From NCBI GenBank assembly GCA_907165275.2, contig OU015651.1, positions 7,586,501 to 7,650,500 of the forward strand: 64,000 nucleotides of DNA, given 5' to 3'. The stretch is from Zygaena filipendulae. Its lineage: Eukaryota; Arthropoda; Insecta; Lepidoptera; Zygaenidae. The notes under the pieces are model-generated. The model had not been told where the DNA came from and did no database searches. It worked only from the letters and a program-made list of their open reading frames with translations. Of the stretch, positions 63,510 through 64,000 are shown piece after piece. The position numbers and the translations under genes are program-made. Each line of letters begins with the position of its first letter. Within the stretch, counting starts at the first letter, position 1.

Positions 63510-63625
63510 AGGTGGACTGATGATTCAGTGAAGGTAGGAGGACGCCATTGGATGTGGGAAGCGTAGGCGGTAGGACCATTCGTTGCCAGCAGTGGACGTC
63601 TTTCGGCTGATATGATGATGTGTCT
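63510..63625 (+). mobile_element. LINE 3' tail remnant (RTE-like)
   Basis: Conceptual reading RWTDDSVKVGGRHWMWEA then 'gccagcagtggacgtctttc' and GATGATG, the eroded C-terminus and tail of an RTE-like LINE. Relative of 25935-26010. Confidence 0.55.
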
Positions 63626-63646
63626 TATTATTTATACATCAGCTAA

Positions 63647-63864
63647 TCCTACTAATATTATAAACGCGAAAGTTTTTAAGTATGTATGTATATGGATGGA
63701 TGGATGGATGGATGTTTGTTACTCTTTCACGCAAAAACTACTGGATGGATTTAAATGAATCTTTACAATAATATAGCTTATACATCAGATTAACATATAG
63801 GGTACTTTTTATTCCCGCGGGAACTTTGAAATTAACGCGGGTGAAACCGCGGGGCACAACTAGT
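63647..63864 (+). mobile_element. Helitron-like copy, well preserved
   Basis: TCCTACTAATATTATAAACG at the start, a (GGAT)n run at 63693-63712, and the end 'cgcgggtgaaaccgcggggc', ACAACTAG. The 3' hairpin CGCGGGT-GAA-ACCGCG is perfect here and best defines the family end. Confidence 0.75.
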
Positions 63865-64000
63865 AGAGATATAATATGTATTTAAAATATACCTAGTAAG
63901 AAATTTACAATGTAAAAGTCAGTGCAGACTTTTACGCAATTTGTCTTTGCGACGAATGATATTTATGTGTATTAGAGAATATTATATTCTTTGCGGCGAT

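Overview
The window is nuclear DNA of an insect, most likely a moth or butterfly. It is AT-rich, and its genes are split into short exons separated by introns packed with repeats. Many dispersed repeats are of kinds I associate with Lepidoptera: 'GGTAGGTA' tracts, Helitron-like elements ending in a GC-rich hairpin and CTAG, and LINE tails ending in (GATGAT)n. The species call is an inference; no search was run.

Three host genes can be assembled, all on the minus strand. (1) 566-1773: the first two coding exons of a secreted TULIP-like (group 7 mite allergen / JH-binding-like) lipid-binding protein that runs off the left edge. (2) 4730-9592: a complete four-exon gene for a very-long-chain 3-hydroxyacyl-CoA dehydratase (HACD2/PHS1 family), 231 aa, with the catalytic Tyr/Glu pair and a C-terminal dilysine ER-retrieval signal. 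(3) 33651-49919: a complete fifteen-exon gene for an ERG-type voltage-gated K+ channel, orthologous to Drosophila seizure (sei). All splice sites and phases agree and give 882 aa with S1-S6, an SVGFGN selectivity filter, a cyclic-nucleotide-binding homology domain and a C-terminal coiled coil. No N-terminal PAS (eag) domain was found in the window.

The 10-23 kb stretch between HACD and sei is an archive of mobile DNA. At 11.5-14.4 kb a non-LTR retrotransposon is split by a 1.8-kb element with 13-bp terminal inverted repeats and a 6-bp target duplication. That element is a large palindrome carrying two inverted, unequal copies of the same transposon gene fragment. At 17.35-22.43 kb lies an apparently full-length DIRS-type tyrosine-recombinase retrotransposon with gag, RT-RNase H, recombinase, split inverted terminal repeats and an internal complementary region. 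Its gag appears to contain a 193-bp spliceosomal intron.

The right third (50-64 kb) has no convincing host gene. It holds GC-rich islands that may be sei promoter or 5' UTR sequence, a 5'-truncated LINE with an intact frame inserted in a dispersed repeat (58.6-59.96 kb), several MITEs and many Helitron-like copies. No rRNA, tRNA or CRISPR sequence was recognised.
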